A stretch of DNA of 64,000 nt from Cucumis sativus. Lineage: Eukaryota; Streptophyta; Magnoliopsida; Cucurbitales; Cucurbitaceae. The stretch is from NCBI RefSeq assembly GCF_000004075.3, contig NC_026655.2:6944001-7008000 (forward strand), in the 5' to 3' direction. Positions 26,985 through 40,561 of this stretch are shown in pieces (the first letter of the stretch is position 1; each line of letters starts with the position of its first letter). The position numbers and the translations under genes were made by a program. The notes under the pieces are model-generated. The model was not told where the DNA came from. It did not search any database and was given only the letters and a program-made list of their open reading frames with translations.

Positions 26985-28242
26985 TGAAGGGGCAGGTGAA
27001 ACAGAGGAAGGAATGACGACAATGGAGGGGTTCTTGCAGTTCAATTTCAACATCATTAAAATGGCAACAGATGAATTTTCAGATGAAAATAAACTTGGGG
27101 AAGGTGGATTTGTGATGAATTCCTTTTTTCACTTCCATTAACAGGGGAAGCTTCCAAATGGACGAATCGTAGCGGTGAAACGGCTGCGTGAAGCGTCAAG
27201 ACATTGGAGATGTTGAGTTCAAAAATGAAGTGGAATTTAGTTAAGCTTTTAGGTTTCTCCTTTGAAACAAAATGAAAAGCTTCTCATTTATGAGTTTCTG
27301 CACAATGGAAGTCTTCCTAGTTTCATTTTCGGTAAATTTTTACGTTTCTTCTTCTTCGCCTTTATTATTCACATTTTACTAAAGACCCTATTAATATCAT
27401 GTAGATCCTCTTAAACGTCCAACTTTGGATTGGACTAAACGGAACATTACACAAGCATTATTCGAGGACTTGTTTATCTTCACCAAGACCCTTAAATCAA
27501 TATTATTCATCGAAATCTAAAAGCTTCTAACGTTCTTTAGATGTAAAGATGAATGCTAAAATATCAGACATTGGTAGTGCAAGATTATTTACATTCGAAT
27601 GAACACGTGATGATATATACAAGTACAATTATTGGTACTTAGTAAGTACTGGATTTACTATATGAGTTCATTAAATGTTTTCTTAAATTTTTATAATGTA
27701 ATTATGAAGTCTTTTTTCCACTAACTTATTATTTATAATGTGTGTAAAATTTAAGCGGATATATGCCTCCAGAATATATAAGACATGGTCATCTTTCATC
27801 AAAGTCGACGTATTTAGCTTTGGTGTTTTAGTTTTGGAAATCGTGATTGGACGAAAGAATAATCAAACTGATGCAGTAATGAGAATATAAGAGATCACCT
27901 AATAAGTGATGTGAGTAGAATTTTTTTTCTTTTTCTTTGAGAAAATTGTCAATAACCTCTAAATTAAGAGTTTCATAATATGAAGTGATTTGATGATCGT
28001 AGGCTTGGAGAAATCGGATGGAGGGAACACCGTTGAATATTGTAAATCCTTCGATTCAAATTAAAAGTGAGAGAAGGAATGAAGTGATGATATGTATTCG
28101 TATCCGATTACATTGTGTTCAAGAAAAGGCAAGTGAAAGGCCAACCATGACTACTATACTTCTCATGCTTAATGGTAACTTAGTTGATTTTTCTGAACCG
28201 TCTCAACCTTCATTCTTCGCGAACACAAAGACTCCAACTTAA
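26985..28242 (+). pseudogene. Broken CRK kinase portion, related to CRK3
   Basis: Only the cytoplasmic part is present: juxtamembrane (..EEGMTTMEGFLQFNFNIIK), then GEGGF with the GAVYK end and donor site deleted, then exon 4- to exon 7-like pieces ending TKTPT at 28242. There are several frame changes (for example near 27200 and 27240) and the LVSKLHHR segment is lost. It resembles CRK3 more than CRK1 or CRK2. Its catalytic loop also reads HRN (AAT at 27514-27516). No Gnk2 domains or membrane helix are seen upstream. Confidence 0.8.
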
Positions 28243-28949
28243 TTACTCTTAGCCCATGGAATGAAAATATTATCTACATATCACAACGCCAGGAAGCAGA
28301 TTATTTTGAAGCCTAATTCCTTCTTGGAATTCTGTTTTAGCTTGTGTCTTCATTAATGTTTAAAAATGATTTGTTTATTTTGGCAGCTTTATCAAAGATT
28401 CTAATGTCTTTTTTTTTCTTTTTGACTTGATAAAATGTAACTCTTTCTCAATATAACTAAATACATATATGCCCAATATGTGATAATAAAAACAGTAAGA
28501 ATTAAGCATTTCGACTTTTGTTCCAAATGCCTTCAACATTGCAAAATAATAGGATTTTGCAAACAATTCTTTGTAGGAATGACCTAATCTTAGTGACATT
28601 AATGTAAAATGTGACTCAATTCAAAAAACCAATTAAAATCAAGTATTTGCTTACATTATAGAAAGCTTTACCTCTTGCAACTCTTTCACGAGATAGGATA
28701 TCTCATCCAAATTAAGAAAAAAAAGAAGGAGAATATGAAGAAAGTAAATGAGATTTCAGAATTGGTGAATGTGGTTACTGTATAAGAGCTTCCATGAATT
28801 TAGATCAGCAACAACTTCTCTAACATAACAGATATTCAGCCAATTCAATCTTGAGAATCTAACAGACAATATAACTGAGTCAGCCTACATAAAAATCAAC
28901 ATAGGATTCTCTCATACAGAAGCAAAGCCGGTTAACAGAATTTTCCGGC
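28243..28949. other. Intergenic between CRK cluster and bHLH gene
   Basis: 3' flanks of two convergent transcription units. AT-rich, no further gene seen. Confidence 0.5.
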
Positions 28950-31574
28950 TCAGGCGACTGGTGGCCGAAGAACGTGGTCTTGCGATGTATCAATGGCTCC
29001 CGGAGGCATAAACTGCCACATGGATACTCCTGGATATCCAATCACAGGTACCAATTTCCCCCCAACAATCTGATTTGGAGAAGAAAATCCAGCAGGAATT
29101 GCTGGAGGGTGAGGCAAGAAGGTTGGTTGTGTATTAAAGCCCTTCATTTTCTTTTCAAGGCTATCTTTTGCTTCTTTCAACCTTTGTTTTTCATCTCGTA
29201 GTTCATTCTTTTCAGCCTACATAGAGAAAAAGCTTTACTTAAAACAGAATAGTTTTTAAAACTTACAACATAGGAATTATGAACTTTAAGAATGATAAGA
29301 AAAGGGTAGATGCACACCTTCATTTCATTAATTTTCTCCAAAGAACTTTCATTAGACTCCTTGAGTTTCTGAGCCTCATCCCTTAGCTGTATAATCATTC
29401 GAACTGCATCACCCAAAATAGCAGACTTATCAATTTTGGGAGGCCTTCCATGATTGAGGATGGAATTCAATTCCAGAAACCTTTAATGGACAAAGAGAAA
29501 ATATGAGGTGTGAGAGGAACAGAGCAGAGACAAGAATGGCAAAAAAGATTAATGTACAGAATTTAGATGCCTGTCGTTTAGTTTATCCCTCCGTATTTTC
29601 TCTTTACGTGCCTTGGACTCGAATGCATTTGATGATCCAGAGCTCATCCTGTCAACAGTAAGAACATTACCATGCTCTTGTAAGGACATATCCAATAAAA
29701 TATGTCAAATGAATGCTACGGCATTAGAGCATAAACATTGATGCTAATGCTTGTAATTTAATAACTACTCACCTTTTCCTGGACCTAGATTCTTTTACAT
29801 CTTCTTCCATTCCAAGTGGCTCATCAAAGTCTTCCCTGAAACACTAACAACAGAAGAGTGAGTTCTTTAATAAAATATAGGTTAAATATGTCTATTTGGT
29901 CCTTCAACTTTTTAAAGTGTTTCATAGATTGCTGACCTACTTCCCTTTCTTTTTTTCAAAGTTACATACCTGTTGGTTGCTAAATTTAAACTTAAGGAAT
30001 CCATTAAACATACAGACTAGTTCAATCTTGTGTATCTAATAACTCAATTAATATTAAAAATATTAAATATGTGAAAGACCTATTAAATACAAATTAGAAA
30101 GTTCAAGTATTTTTTAAACATTTTTAAAAGTTCAATGACATGTTAGGTACTTTTTAAATTTGACAAAACCTTTAAACAAAAGCTTGATCTCAAGAACTAA
30201 ACTTAGAAATTTAACCTACCATATATCTTCTCCATCACATAAAGGACACAAAAAACCGAAGTTAATCTTTCAAGTCAATAGGTTATTGTAAAATTGAGAG
30301 AAAATGGTCTTTTTCATAAATTTCAACTCAACCTAAATCTAGGATTATCTCTAAATAAAAAAGATTGAATTGATAGACTAAACAAATTAATTTACGAGAC
30401 TTAATACATGAAGGGGCGAGCATGATAGACAAAAGAAAACACAAGTCGATCGAACTGAAATCGATTGATCGAAGGAGGAGAGGGAATTGGTGGTATCGTT
30501 TGGAAAAATTCCAAATCGGCAAATTAAAAATAATAATAATAAAGAACAAAACCGATCAAGTTTGTTTCCTAGAAAAAAAGAAAAGAAAAGGAACAACACC
30601 GATGAAAGCTCACCCCCATGAACACTACTAATATAAAATAGAGGGAGAAAGCAAGAACATGTAGATCTTATCAAAAAAAAAGAAAAGAACATGTAGAGGA
30701 AATACTGGTAAAACTCCTAGCCAATCTTGGACGTTTTAAAACCATATCTTACTCAATGGAACATGGTTAGATTGCACAAAATACCCTTAAACTCTCTTCG
30801 TTGTAGCAAAACTACTCCTTGTCTTTCTTAAAGTTACAGTATTACCCTTCACCCTTCACCCTTCATATTCCAAAACTACTTGGAGCAGAAATTCACTTGA
30901 ATTTGGATGAAAATAGGGAGGGAACAAGTGACAGTGTGACACTGTCAGCATCAAATTCTGGTCAATCATTCTAACATATTTCTACTCCAATATGTGAATG
31001 AAAATTGGGACTTGGAGCAAATGACACTGACCTAATTCTTGTCTAACATTCTTACCGAGTTATACTCCAAAATTTGGATGTTAATTGGAATTTAGAACAG
31101 GTGACACAATTCCAACACCTGATTATTCTCATCCAACATTCTAAAAAAATTCTATTTCAAAGTGAAGTTTCGTGTTGCTCGTTAGTATCTATTTAAACAA
31201 AACCACAAAGTTCATAACCATTTATTACTATTTAGCTATGAAACATCCACATAGTCCCATATTCAAAACTCAGGTAAGAAAAGTAGAACACAAAGCAGAA
31301 AACCGAATTGCCTTAGCCGAAACAGTACAACTCAACCCACCCATTTCAACAACATAAAAGATCAACCTAAAAGAAATTCAAAAGATATAAATGCAGATTC
31401 TGTTAGAACACCAAAAGGGTCGGAAAAGAAGAAAAACCTGAAGGAGGCAGTGAAATCGCAAGAAGGCAAAGTGAAAGAGGGAAGATCCAGTGAAGGCAGG
31501 TCACCACCGGGGACAGGAATGTTCTCAATCACACCGTAATCGAACACCCAATCCGTAAGTTCAGGCGACCCCAT
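28950..31574 (-). CDS. ILR3: bHLH transcription factor, group IVc (ILR3/bHLH105-like)
   Basis: Five exons on the minus strand (31574-31438, 29835-29773, 29648-29571, 29480-29318, 29216-28950) join in phase to give 235 residues, the size of Arabidopsis ILR3. The N-terminus starts MGSPELTDWVFDYG. The basic region reads SKARKEKIRRDKLNDR and runs into helix-loop-helix FLELNSILNHGRPPKIDKSA; a leucine-rich coiled coil follows (ELRDEKQRLKEAK). The tail holds the group hallmark YPGVSMWQFMPP and ends DTSQDHVLRPPVA. Group IVc factors act in the nucleus on iron-deficiency and iron-homeostasis genes, usually as heterodimers. Intron 1 is long (1.6 kb). Intron 3 appears to begin GC (GACAG|GCATCT), because only that join keeps the conserved LNDR-FLEL. 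Confidence 0.9.
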
Positions 31575-32733
31575 ATCTGAGAAGTTGCTGGAATTCGAAG
31601 TCTGGGTACAATGCTAGAAGATATGGAAATGCATTGGGAGAAAGAAGAAAAGGGTTTGATTCAATGGTGGACAGAAGCAATGGGAGATTTGTAGAGATGG
31701 AAAAGGGAATATGAGAAAAGAATGGGAAGGGAAAATCGGAGAAGAATCGCATATTTGGAAGCAAATGGTCCACTAACGCTAAGGCGAACACCACAAGAAA
31801 AAGCAAACACTGAGATTTGCAATATTTGTGATGCTTCCTAAGTTAAGCCCCACACTCACCTTTCGCTTTCTAAATTTGGATTTCAAATTCCTAAACGCCA
31901 TATTCACATCTAATAGTTCATCGGCCATAGCTCAACAGAATATAATCTTCCATGGACAAATTTGCTGGGATTTTTTTTTTTTTCTAAAACAATTTTTATC
32001 CTTTGCTCGCACTAATCTTTCTAAAAGAATATAATGAAACTTTCAACACAAAGTTACAACCACTTTTAAAAAAATCTATTGAGTATAGTGTCGAACTAGA
32101 ACAGTAAATTAAAAATGTAATAAAAAAAATTAACGAACCAAAAATAATCACTTTTAAAAATGTAGGGGCAGACATCGAACCAAAGGAATGTTTTGAAATT
32201 ACATAAACTAAAACAAAGAAAACCTGAGAAGAATCTTCTGTAAAACAAATAAAACACAATTATTTAATAAGGAAAAGCCAGTGCATGCACAAAAGAAAGG
32301 TACAAAAAACATCTAAGGTGCCCATTTCTTCGTTTAACAAGTGAATTTTGCGGAAGGTTTTCTGGTAAAATATGAGAAAGAGACTTGAAACTCACTAAAA
32401 TTGCTAGAATTGGTCATTCATCAGCAATGATTTTCCAGCCATGAAAGAACTACACGAGTGAAATCTCAAGCAATCCAAGACATCAAGTAATGTGACAACA
32501 AAACCCAGAACCCATTTCATTAAATTTCACAAGTTCAGGATAATAACATGATGGTAGTTCTAATTAAACAGAGCACAAAACAGTTAAAAAACTTGTTATG
32601 TACACGATGAGGGGCTAACACCACATAAACAAAAGCCAGACAACACCTTGTCTCCATCTGATGCCAAAACCACAGCCATATATTACAAGACCAAATATAC
32701 CATCACCTCCAAACCAACCATAAGGATATTACA
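31575..32733. other. Intergenic: bHLH promoter and CXXS1 3' flank
   Basis: No additional gene recognised; poly-T run at 31971-31983. Confidence 0.45.
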
Positions 32734-34416
32734 TTATGCAACATGTACAGTCTCAGTATATGCCCCTATCCTTTTCCTTATCTCTTCTGGATTTGCACCT
32801 ACAAGCTTGTCAATCAGATTACCATTTTTCATCACCAAGAAAGTTGGCATTGCCTTTATCTCCAGTTTAGCAGCCACTTCCTAACATGGGAAAATCGATA
32901 TCACAAAGAAATATGTTGAAATACTCTCTCGGTTAGCAGTCAGAGACATAACTTATCAATAACATACCATTACTAGTTTTTACAGCATGCTTCTCCTTTT
33001 TTGAAAGACTTTGATGATTATCAAATGCTATTCAAAGTAGTTCACTGAAATGAGTATGATTGGCAAGCTCAACTGCTTACTTGTCATCGTCTATTTCTCA
33101 AAAGCTTATGCTGAGAAGCTCCTATTTCATAATCAGAATCTAGGAACTGGAAACTAATAACCATATGCCCTACCAGTGTTTCAAAAAGCGCACGAGCGAG
33201 GAAACCATTTTAGCAAAGCCAGCACCTAAGCCTCTTTTTTTCTTTTTCCTTTAACTATCTAAGGTTATGAATGAAAAGGAAGAAAAAGAGGCATCAATTT
33301 TCATCAAAAAAGAAGTTACTGGTATGGCCTAATACTCTGTTTAACACCTTCTCTTGCAACAAATTACTAGGTTTCTCTCTTTTTCACTCGTCCTTTCTCC
33401 ATTGTATTCATTGTTCTAAACTCTATGGTTTTCACCTTATTATCATTTGAATTGTAGAACCTAAACAACGGAAATGAGCAGCTATATTAGTTGTTAAACC
33501 AACGATCTTAACACACAATAACTTGTTTGTATCACTTAACAAGAAAGTTGAAATCATGGAGTCTGAAAAGCAGATAAGTTCCTAGACAGGAGTAATGACA
33601 TATCTATTTTGATTTTGGACACTTGGGCGTGTTAGGAAGTGAGCTTGAAATGATTAAATTTCAAAATCACTTTCAAACATACCTTTCAACATTCAAAATC
33701 TTCTTCTTTTTTTTTTTTTTGGTATGATTTTACAGTTTTAAATATGATTTTCATACAATTTTAATTAATTTTGGACTATTAAAAACAAACTATCGAGTAT
33801 CGAGTCATTTTAACCCTTTCAAAATCACTTTCAAACCTGACTTATTACCTTAACCTCATCAACATCGACAGTGAGAAACAGAACATCCGGGTAGGTTAAT
33901 GCCAGTTCTTCAAAGAATGGATTCATGGCAACCGAAGGCATACACCAAGAAGCAGTGAAGTGCACAACGATCTAAACAAAAAAGAAAAATGAAAAAGAAA
34001 TCACATAAACAAATAGAAACTTGGAACTTCCATCTAGTTGATTAGAACAAATTGCAAACCAATTTCCCATCAAAATAGAGCAAATTTTCCATTATACCTT
34101 ACAACCATTTCATCCAATCTACACCAAATTTCTCAATTTCAATACGACCAAGAGAATAAAGTTACTTGTCCAGTAGAAAAACTTCATGGAGATTACTCTC
34201 ACAGGTCATTCATAATTTCCTCAAATGTATTCGAAAACGAGCAAAGAACGCATTAGAAAAGTGTTAAAAAAGATCTCAACAGCGAAAGAAGTGAGCTTAA
34301 TAAAGGGAACATACAAGAGAATCTTGTTGAATGGCTTTAGTCAAGTTGAAATTCCACGACTCCATAGATTCAATCTTCACAACCCTAGTCCGTTGCCACT
34401 GATCTTGTCCCTCCAT
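32734..34416 (-). CDS. CXXS1: Thioredoxin-like protein CXXS1 (single-cysteine active site)
   Basis: Three exons on the minus strand (34416-34315, 33971-33849, 32880-32734) join in phase to give 123 residues. The protein has the full thioredoxin fold sequence order: VVHFTASWCMPSVAMN with the active site at residues 43-47, VDVDEV, KAMPTFLVMKNG with the cis-Pro, and KLVGANPEEI. The active site is WCMPS: only the first cysteine is kept and the resolving one is Ser. This is the mark of plant CXXS1, which cannot do normal dithiol reduction but shows disulfide isomerase-type chemistry in known members. No signal or transit peptide is visible, so a cytosolic place is likely. Confidence 0.92.
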
Positions 34417-35656
34417 CTCCACTTTAGGCACTCAGAATCTTTCCGACCGAGTTCTTCAGTGATTGGTAATGGGAATTCCGTTGTAGTCCAAAATTTTGCA
34501 CCATGGATTAAACGAAATAAAGGGTTGCTATAAAATTAGCTAGGAATCGGACCCCACTTCTTGATTTCATCTTATCCAAATTGATTGATTTGATTTTGAT
34601 TATGATTATGATTTGATTCTTCACCAGCTTCACATGCAAGCCTTGAAATGAAAACAGTGGCAGCAGATCTTTCCTACTGCATCATTCTCGACGATTTTTT
34701 TATTTATTTCCTTATAGTTTCTTTTTTATTTATTTCCTTATAGTTTCTTTTTTTATTAATGATTGCCCCTTGTGCCTATCTTTTCTGTATGGCTTGCGTA
34801 CGCCCTCACTTCTTTTGTTTTTACTCTCAGGAACTGAATATCAAACATCAACAAATCGAGCCAACCAATCAAATCGAATTTGTCGAGATCGATCTAACAA
34901 AAACCGACCTAACTCATCAAAGTTGAAGTCGATTTAACACTTTACTAAACCAAGTATGGTCGATTTGAAAAAATAGACTCCAATCGACCGATAGTCACCC
35001 ATAGCAGCAATGACCTTTTTTTTTTTTGAGTCCATTCAATTATTAGATGAGTCATCTTCATTTTTCATTTACTTATTGTGTTCCCTTCCTTTTCTTTTAA
35101 GCTTACATTGCTTAAAAATAAAAAAGTTTAGAAAAGAAAACGAATAAGTTTTACTTTTTATTTGTTTTAAACTCATTTGACATTGATGTCTATCACTGTT
35201 TTAAGAGTTTACCCATTTAAAATCATAAATATTGTGAGTTTAAGTAATTTATTAGTTTGTGATCCTCATCTTATCTTTACAAATTTCTGTGATCATGGTA
35301 TGATATTAAAGAAACGTATTCAACTTTTTTATAGGAGAATTTGAGAGAGAGACAAAAAATAGAGTCCGACTAAAATTCATCCAAAGAAGATGAAATCAAG
35401 GATTAGAATTAGAAATATGAGAGATATTTATCTTTAGGTTCATAAAATCATACTGTTGTACAGAAATATAAAATTTGAAAAATCATGTTAAAATCACACA
35501 GCCAGATTCTAACCCTGATATTAATACAAATTAGTGGTTGATCCCAACACCAAACACCATCTACAACACTTCACTAATACTACAACCCCTGTGACAAATA
35601 AAGATTTATGTATGCAAATTGCAAATGCACCTCAGAGCTTTAAACTATACTCAATT
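34417..35656. other. Intergenic between CXXS1 and kinesin
   Basis: AT-rich. A ~29-base T-rich unit containing 'atttatttccttatagtttc' is present twice in tandem near 34700-34752. No gene seen. Confidence 0.5.
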
Positions 35657-38600
35657 TTAGCCATAACTCAACCGGGAATCTACAGGTCGCATGGTTGTTT
35701 GCCGGCGAGGAATTCCGATTTCACACGCATTCACTCTGGCCGCAAACCGAAGCGAGCAAAGCGACTCATTCACAGATGATGGGTCAGGAGAGATGTTGAC
35801 AAACATCAAAGTTTTTGAGTCTCCACCTAGGCATGGCTGTTTACATATATATATTTCCAAACAAACTAGTTAGTTGCTTCCATATCAAGTGATGATAATT
35901 GATAATTGAAGATGGATAACTACAAGTGCGTAACTAATATTAGACCAGAAGAAAGGATCGAAAGATTTAGTTTAAGAGAAAACACGTGCCTGGAGAAGAT
36001 ACGTAAGCTTGGAGTTCCTAAAAGGGACGTGGTCTTCCTTCTTAGCCAAGGCAAATATGACATCGCTCAAACACGACAAACTTTTGTTGATAGCCTGATG
36101 ATGATAGTCAGGAAATATGGAAGTTAGAATGATTATTGCAAAGAGTTATAACATATTCTGAAGGTTAGCACGATTTGCAAGAATGAGTAAGCATGTGACA
36201 GTAGGTACAAGAGTGAGAACGAACCTGTGTTTCCTTCAACCGATCCCCAGTTGCCCCACTCCTTGAAAGCCGTTCACTTCCAGCAAGATCAATGAGATTT
36301 AGAACACCCTGAACTTGCTGTTCAGTGCTCTGGTGAAGTGAAGGAAAAATTTCAGCTGATTATATATATACAACACAAAATAGATGAACTACAACAATGT
36401 GTGCATGCGGATTATAAGGAAACCTGCCTCATTTACGCCTGATATACGCATAGTAAATACAAAATGACTTCTTGATGACTGCTCGTTCATTTGAGTTCTA
36501 CCTACGGACCTGAGAATCAAACCCAATTCAAATTCAATTCAGACGTCCTATCCGATCCTCTACTTTGCACATAAACTACGTGGGTAAAAGAAATTTAGAG
36601 TTCAAATTGTCATTCTCAAAGTGATGGACCTGCTGTGAGCAGCCTGCTGTAGGAGTGAAGAGATCTCTCTAATACTGCAAACATCAACGATGGTGAGATC
36701 GGAAACGTGTGTATTCCCGTTTGCATCATGCTTAATGGTGTACTGTTTACCAAGAACACCATTTTCTGTCCTTGTTATGTCAGAACCGCCTGATCGATGT
36801 GTTGACAGTAAATCACGAATGGTTTCATTATATATTTCTAACATGGAAACCTACAATGAACATTAGAAATTTAGAAGGGATTACAAAGATTCTAGAATTA
36901 AAAGTAAAATTGATGATCAAAATAATTGTCTGTTTTTTTTACCTGCATTTTGTATTTCCATCCCTGAGATTGAAGGGCTTGACTAGCTTGAAATATTTGT
37001 TCAAGAGATCGTGGTATCAAACCTTTCTGCTCTGAAGCTTCGGGTCTTCCCATCATTGTATAAGTTTTACCGGATCCTGTTTGACCGTAAGCAAATATGC
37101 AAACCTGACAAAATATCAGGTTGATGAGTTTTTTTTTCAACAAGGCGTCAGATGTGATAGAACAGTGAGCGGTAAATACGGAGAAAATCCGATTACCAAG
37201 GAAAAGTGTAAAGAATGAATCGTAATCAGCTTTTGTTTACAATTTAATGAACATAGCAAATTTTTACGTGTTCAAAGAAGTGGGCGCACTGTAATGAAAA
37301 AATGGAGGGAATAACCCTCACATCATTTTAGACTGAAGCAAACTATTTACAAGGATTTACAAAAAACGAGAGATAAGCAACGATACCTTATAGCCATCAA
37401 GTGCACTCTGCACCAGTTGGGATATTTCTACAAAAACATCTTGCTGAGATGCCTCATGATTAAACACCTTGTCAAACGTGAATGGATATTTCTGCCCTGT
37501 TAACGAAATAATTACAGAAATTAGCCTCCAGTCAATCCGTATTCAAAGCCAAAATACATCATTTGTTGTTTGCAAAAGTAAAGGCTTAGTTCTAACTAAT
37601 TTCCGCAGACAAGAATGTCTTCATACCACTTTGTGACAAATCGATACCCCGGCCCGCAGCTTCTGTTGATGTTGGATAGGAGACAACCGTGGTTTCTACA
37701 CCATCATCAGGTAGCAAGGGTCGCACTCGACAGAATACACGGATATTCCCTTTTAATTCCTGCCCGTTGAAACAATAAAATAAATTTAAAGCCAACCACC
37801 TAATGACCTAAAGCCAACAACAGAATTAAGCACGTGAATTTACCAGTATCGTGTTATGAAGTTTTTTTCTTAACTTCTCTCCCTCTGTAATTTGCAGCTC
37901 TGCATCTGCTAGGCGGCTTTGTAGGTCACTGATATACCTTTTCTGTTCTTCATATTCTGACCTAGTTTGGAAAGCAGATAAATCTGCTCTCTGTGAGAAA
38001 GAAAAGAAATTGTTGGGTGATTAAAAGAAAACATTGTATTCGGATAGGAAAGGTCGGCTCCACAAAAACAATATAACAAGCACAATTCATTAATGGCTAT
38101 CACTTACTTTTAATTTTTCATTTGCAGCTGTTAGTTGGTGATCGAGCACACGTATTTGCTCCCTTTGTGAAGAGCATGTCTCCTGAAGGGAAGAAAAGGT
38201 TTCTGAGTAAGAAGATTGGGATGCCAGGAACATCAATGAGTAAACATAGGTACGGCCATTACCTCCAAGGAATTTGTTTTCATTGTTAGGCTATCCAATT
38301 CAATACATGATTTACCACTGGCCTCTTTAAGTTTCTCCAAGTCGGCGGTCAAGGCCAGCACCTGACTTGTTAGACGGTCGCGATCATGTCTCACTTGTTG
38401 TAGCTCTTCCCGAAGACACTTGATGTCATTCGTCAACGTATCTTTTTGTTTCACTGCCTCCTCTAATGAAGCCTATATGAGAAAATCAACTAGAATTTAT
38501 TCTACGGCCCATGCAAGAAATACCAACCGCCACTTGTTTCATTAACAACGTTCAGATTATTGCGGCAAAATATAAAATTAGAATACTAAAAGAACTTCAC

Positions 38601-40561
38601 ACAAGCATGAACTTCTTCACTAGGAATGATACAGGTTACGCCCCCAATACTTGTGCAAGGCCATGCGAAATAGTAAAAAATTATGAACAGATAGAACAAG
38701 TTCATGAATTTATTGTCAAACTGTTTGAGGATATTAGAATGTATTGGTTTTGTTAGTTCTGAATTTGTTATATGTTATTAAACAGTTGTACTAAGTGGCT
38801 ATTTATATGCCCTCTTTTATCATCAATAAAATAGGAAAGGGTTTATTTACATTCTCTCCTAATACGGTAAAAAGTGAAACAGTTATGCAAGATCAAAGGT
38901 TATGGATCGTCTTACTTTCAAAGATTTTAATTGTTCCTGCAGCGTCTTATTGTGACCTCTCACTGTGCTGAGATTCTCCACAACTGTCATTTTCTCCATT
39001 CCTACTCGTTTGAGTGACTCGCTGGTTGTATCAAGGTCAGCTTGGAGTTTACTGTTATACTGTTGAAGACTGATATTATACTCTTGTGCCCTCTTGTACA
39101 AATCTTCATTAGAGGCAAGCTGTATATTTTCAAGGAGTGAGGATTAGAGTTTGCATAAATCAGCTAAGAGAATATCCATTCCTGAAGAACATGCTGATAT
39201 AGAAGTCAAACATGAGCTGTATTACCCTCTTTTCAGCCGCTAATTTCTCTTGAAGAGCTTTCTCGAGGTCGCTTGAAAGTGAAGCTTGTAAATTCTCCGC
39301 GGCAAGTCGGGCATCTTTCTCTCTTTTATGACACTCAATTGCATCCTAAATGTACCAAAACATAGCATGGAACCACAGAATGGTTGAAAGAAATATAAGA
39401 AATTATAGGCACACAAAAAACCAATAAGCATTAGCAGCAACCTATAAACCTACCAGCTTATCAGATTCCTCTTTAGTCATTTTCTCTTCCAAAGACGCAA
39501 CATTATCCCTTAGCACTGAAACAGTGGAAGAGAACTCATCCGCTCTTTCTTTCATTTCCAACTCTGGAAAACAGGTGGAACAAAATATGCCATAGGATTC
39601 CTCCTTGTTAATATTATGTTACAAAATTTATATCAAATTACTGGCAGCAGTAAGAGCCCGTGAAAATCAACACTACCTATAGCCGAACATTTCTTCTCAG
39701 CAGATTCTAGAGCAGTTCGAAGTCTTTCCTCTTCAAGTAGATGACTTTCCTCTATTTGCTGAAACCATTTTATGCAAAGCTTGAGCCTCTTGTTATGATC
39801 TGTTATTTGATCCACTTTCCCCTGACAAAATTTTGTCAAAAAAAGTCGTACAGCATTAGCAAAACAGTTCGGGACAAGAAAATTCAAGAATAACGATTAA
39901 CCATTAAATACTGGTTGTAGAAAATTTCAGCATCCAACCTTCAGGTCAAATTTCTTCCCTTTTAGCTTCTCACTTAACAACGAATCAATCTCCTCTTTTG
40001 TGAACTCCACGGTACCACATTCAGAATCCTCGGTGCTACACGCATCACTAGCAGAAACCCCCTGCCTATTGTTAACATCTACAAACGGTTGTCTTCCTCG
40101 GGCACCAGCTGCAGGCCCTAATATTCTTCCAGCTGCAATCTTCCTCCTTTTGTCTAAGGGAACATCGTCTGGAACATCCTTTTTCTGCATGATTGTTTCA
40201 AAAACATCCATGACAGAAATTAACACAACACAAATTTGATCTGTTGGGGTGCAAAACCCAACCATTTTAAACTCAATAGAAAAAAACAACTATAAACTAA
40301 AACACTACAAATCCAGATGCTTCTATTAAAACCACTGATTTCAACTTGCCCTCATTTCTTAGCTCAGGGATATACACCAAACAAAAAAAAAAAAAGGTAA
40401 TCAAGAAATGAAACCCTCGATTATGATTAAGACAAACCAGTGAAGAAAAGAAGTTGTATTTTCTAATTTCCCTAACATCCTAACAAATAGGTAAGGATCA
40501 AAGAGTAGAATGAACTCACAGCTGGACTACGAGGGGGCCTATTCTGGTTTCGAGATGCCAT
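35657..40561 (-). CDS. ATK1: C-terminal-motor kinesin-14 (ATK1/ATK5 type)
   Basis: Seventeen exons on the minus strand join in phase to give 798 residues: 40561-40520, 40184-39939, 39821-39677, 39563-39454, 39345-39226, 39119-38916, 38472-38263, 38182-38108, 37990-37844, 37759-37627, 37496-37387, 37104-36943, 36850-36630, 36509-36428, 36329-36225, 36094-35990, 35836-35657. The order is a basic N-terminal tail ([14 protein letters not shown]), a coiled-coil stalk (about residues 125-430), the neck [16 protein letters not shown] (near 434), and the motor with P-loop GQTGSGKT (521-528), switch I NEQSSRSH (650-657) and switch II DLAGSE (683-688). The tail is DSRLSYG. Kinesins of this type walk to microtubule minus ends and focus spindle poles in mitosis and meiosis. 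ATK1 and ATK5 cannot be told apart firmly here. Introns after 36428 and after 35990 appear to begin GC. Confidence 0.93.

Noticed and set aside
35986-35994. Normal GT donor for kinesin intron 16 six bases further on (CAGGCACGT|GT)
   Set aside because: It would keep frame but insert Ala-Arg into the near-invariant [11 protein letters not shown], so GC is preferred. RNA evidence would decide.
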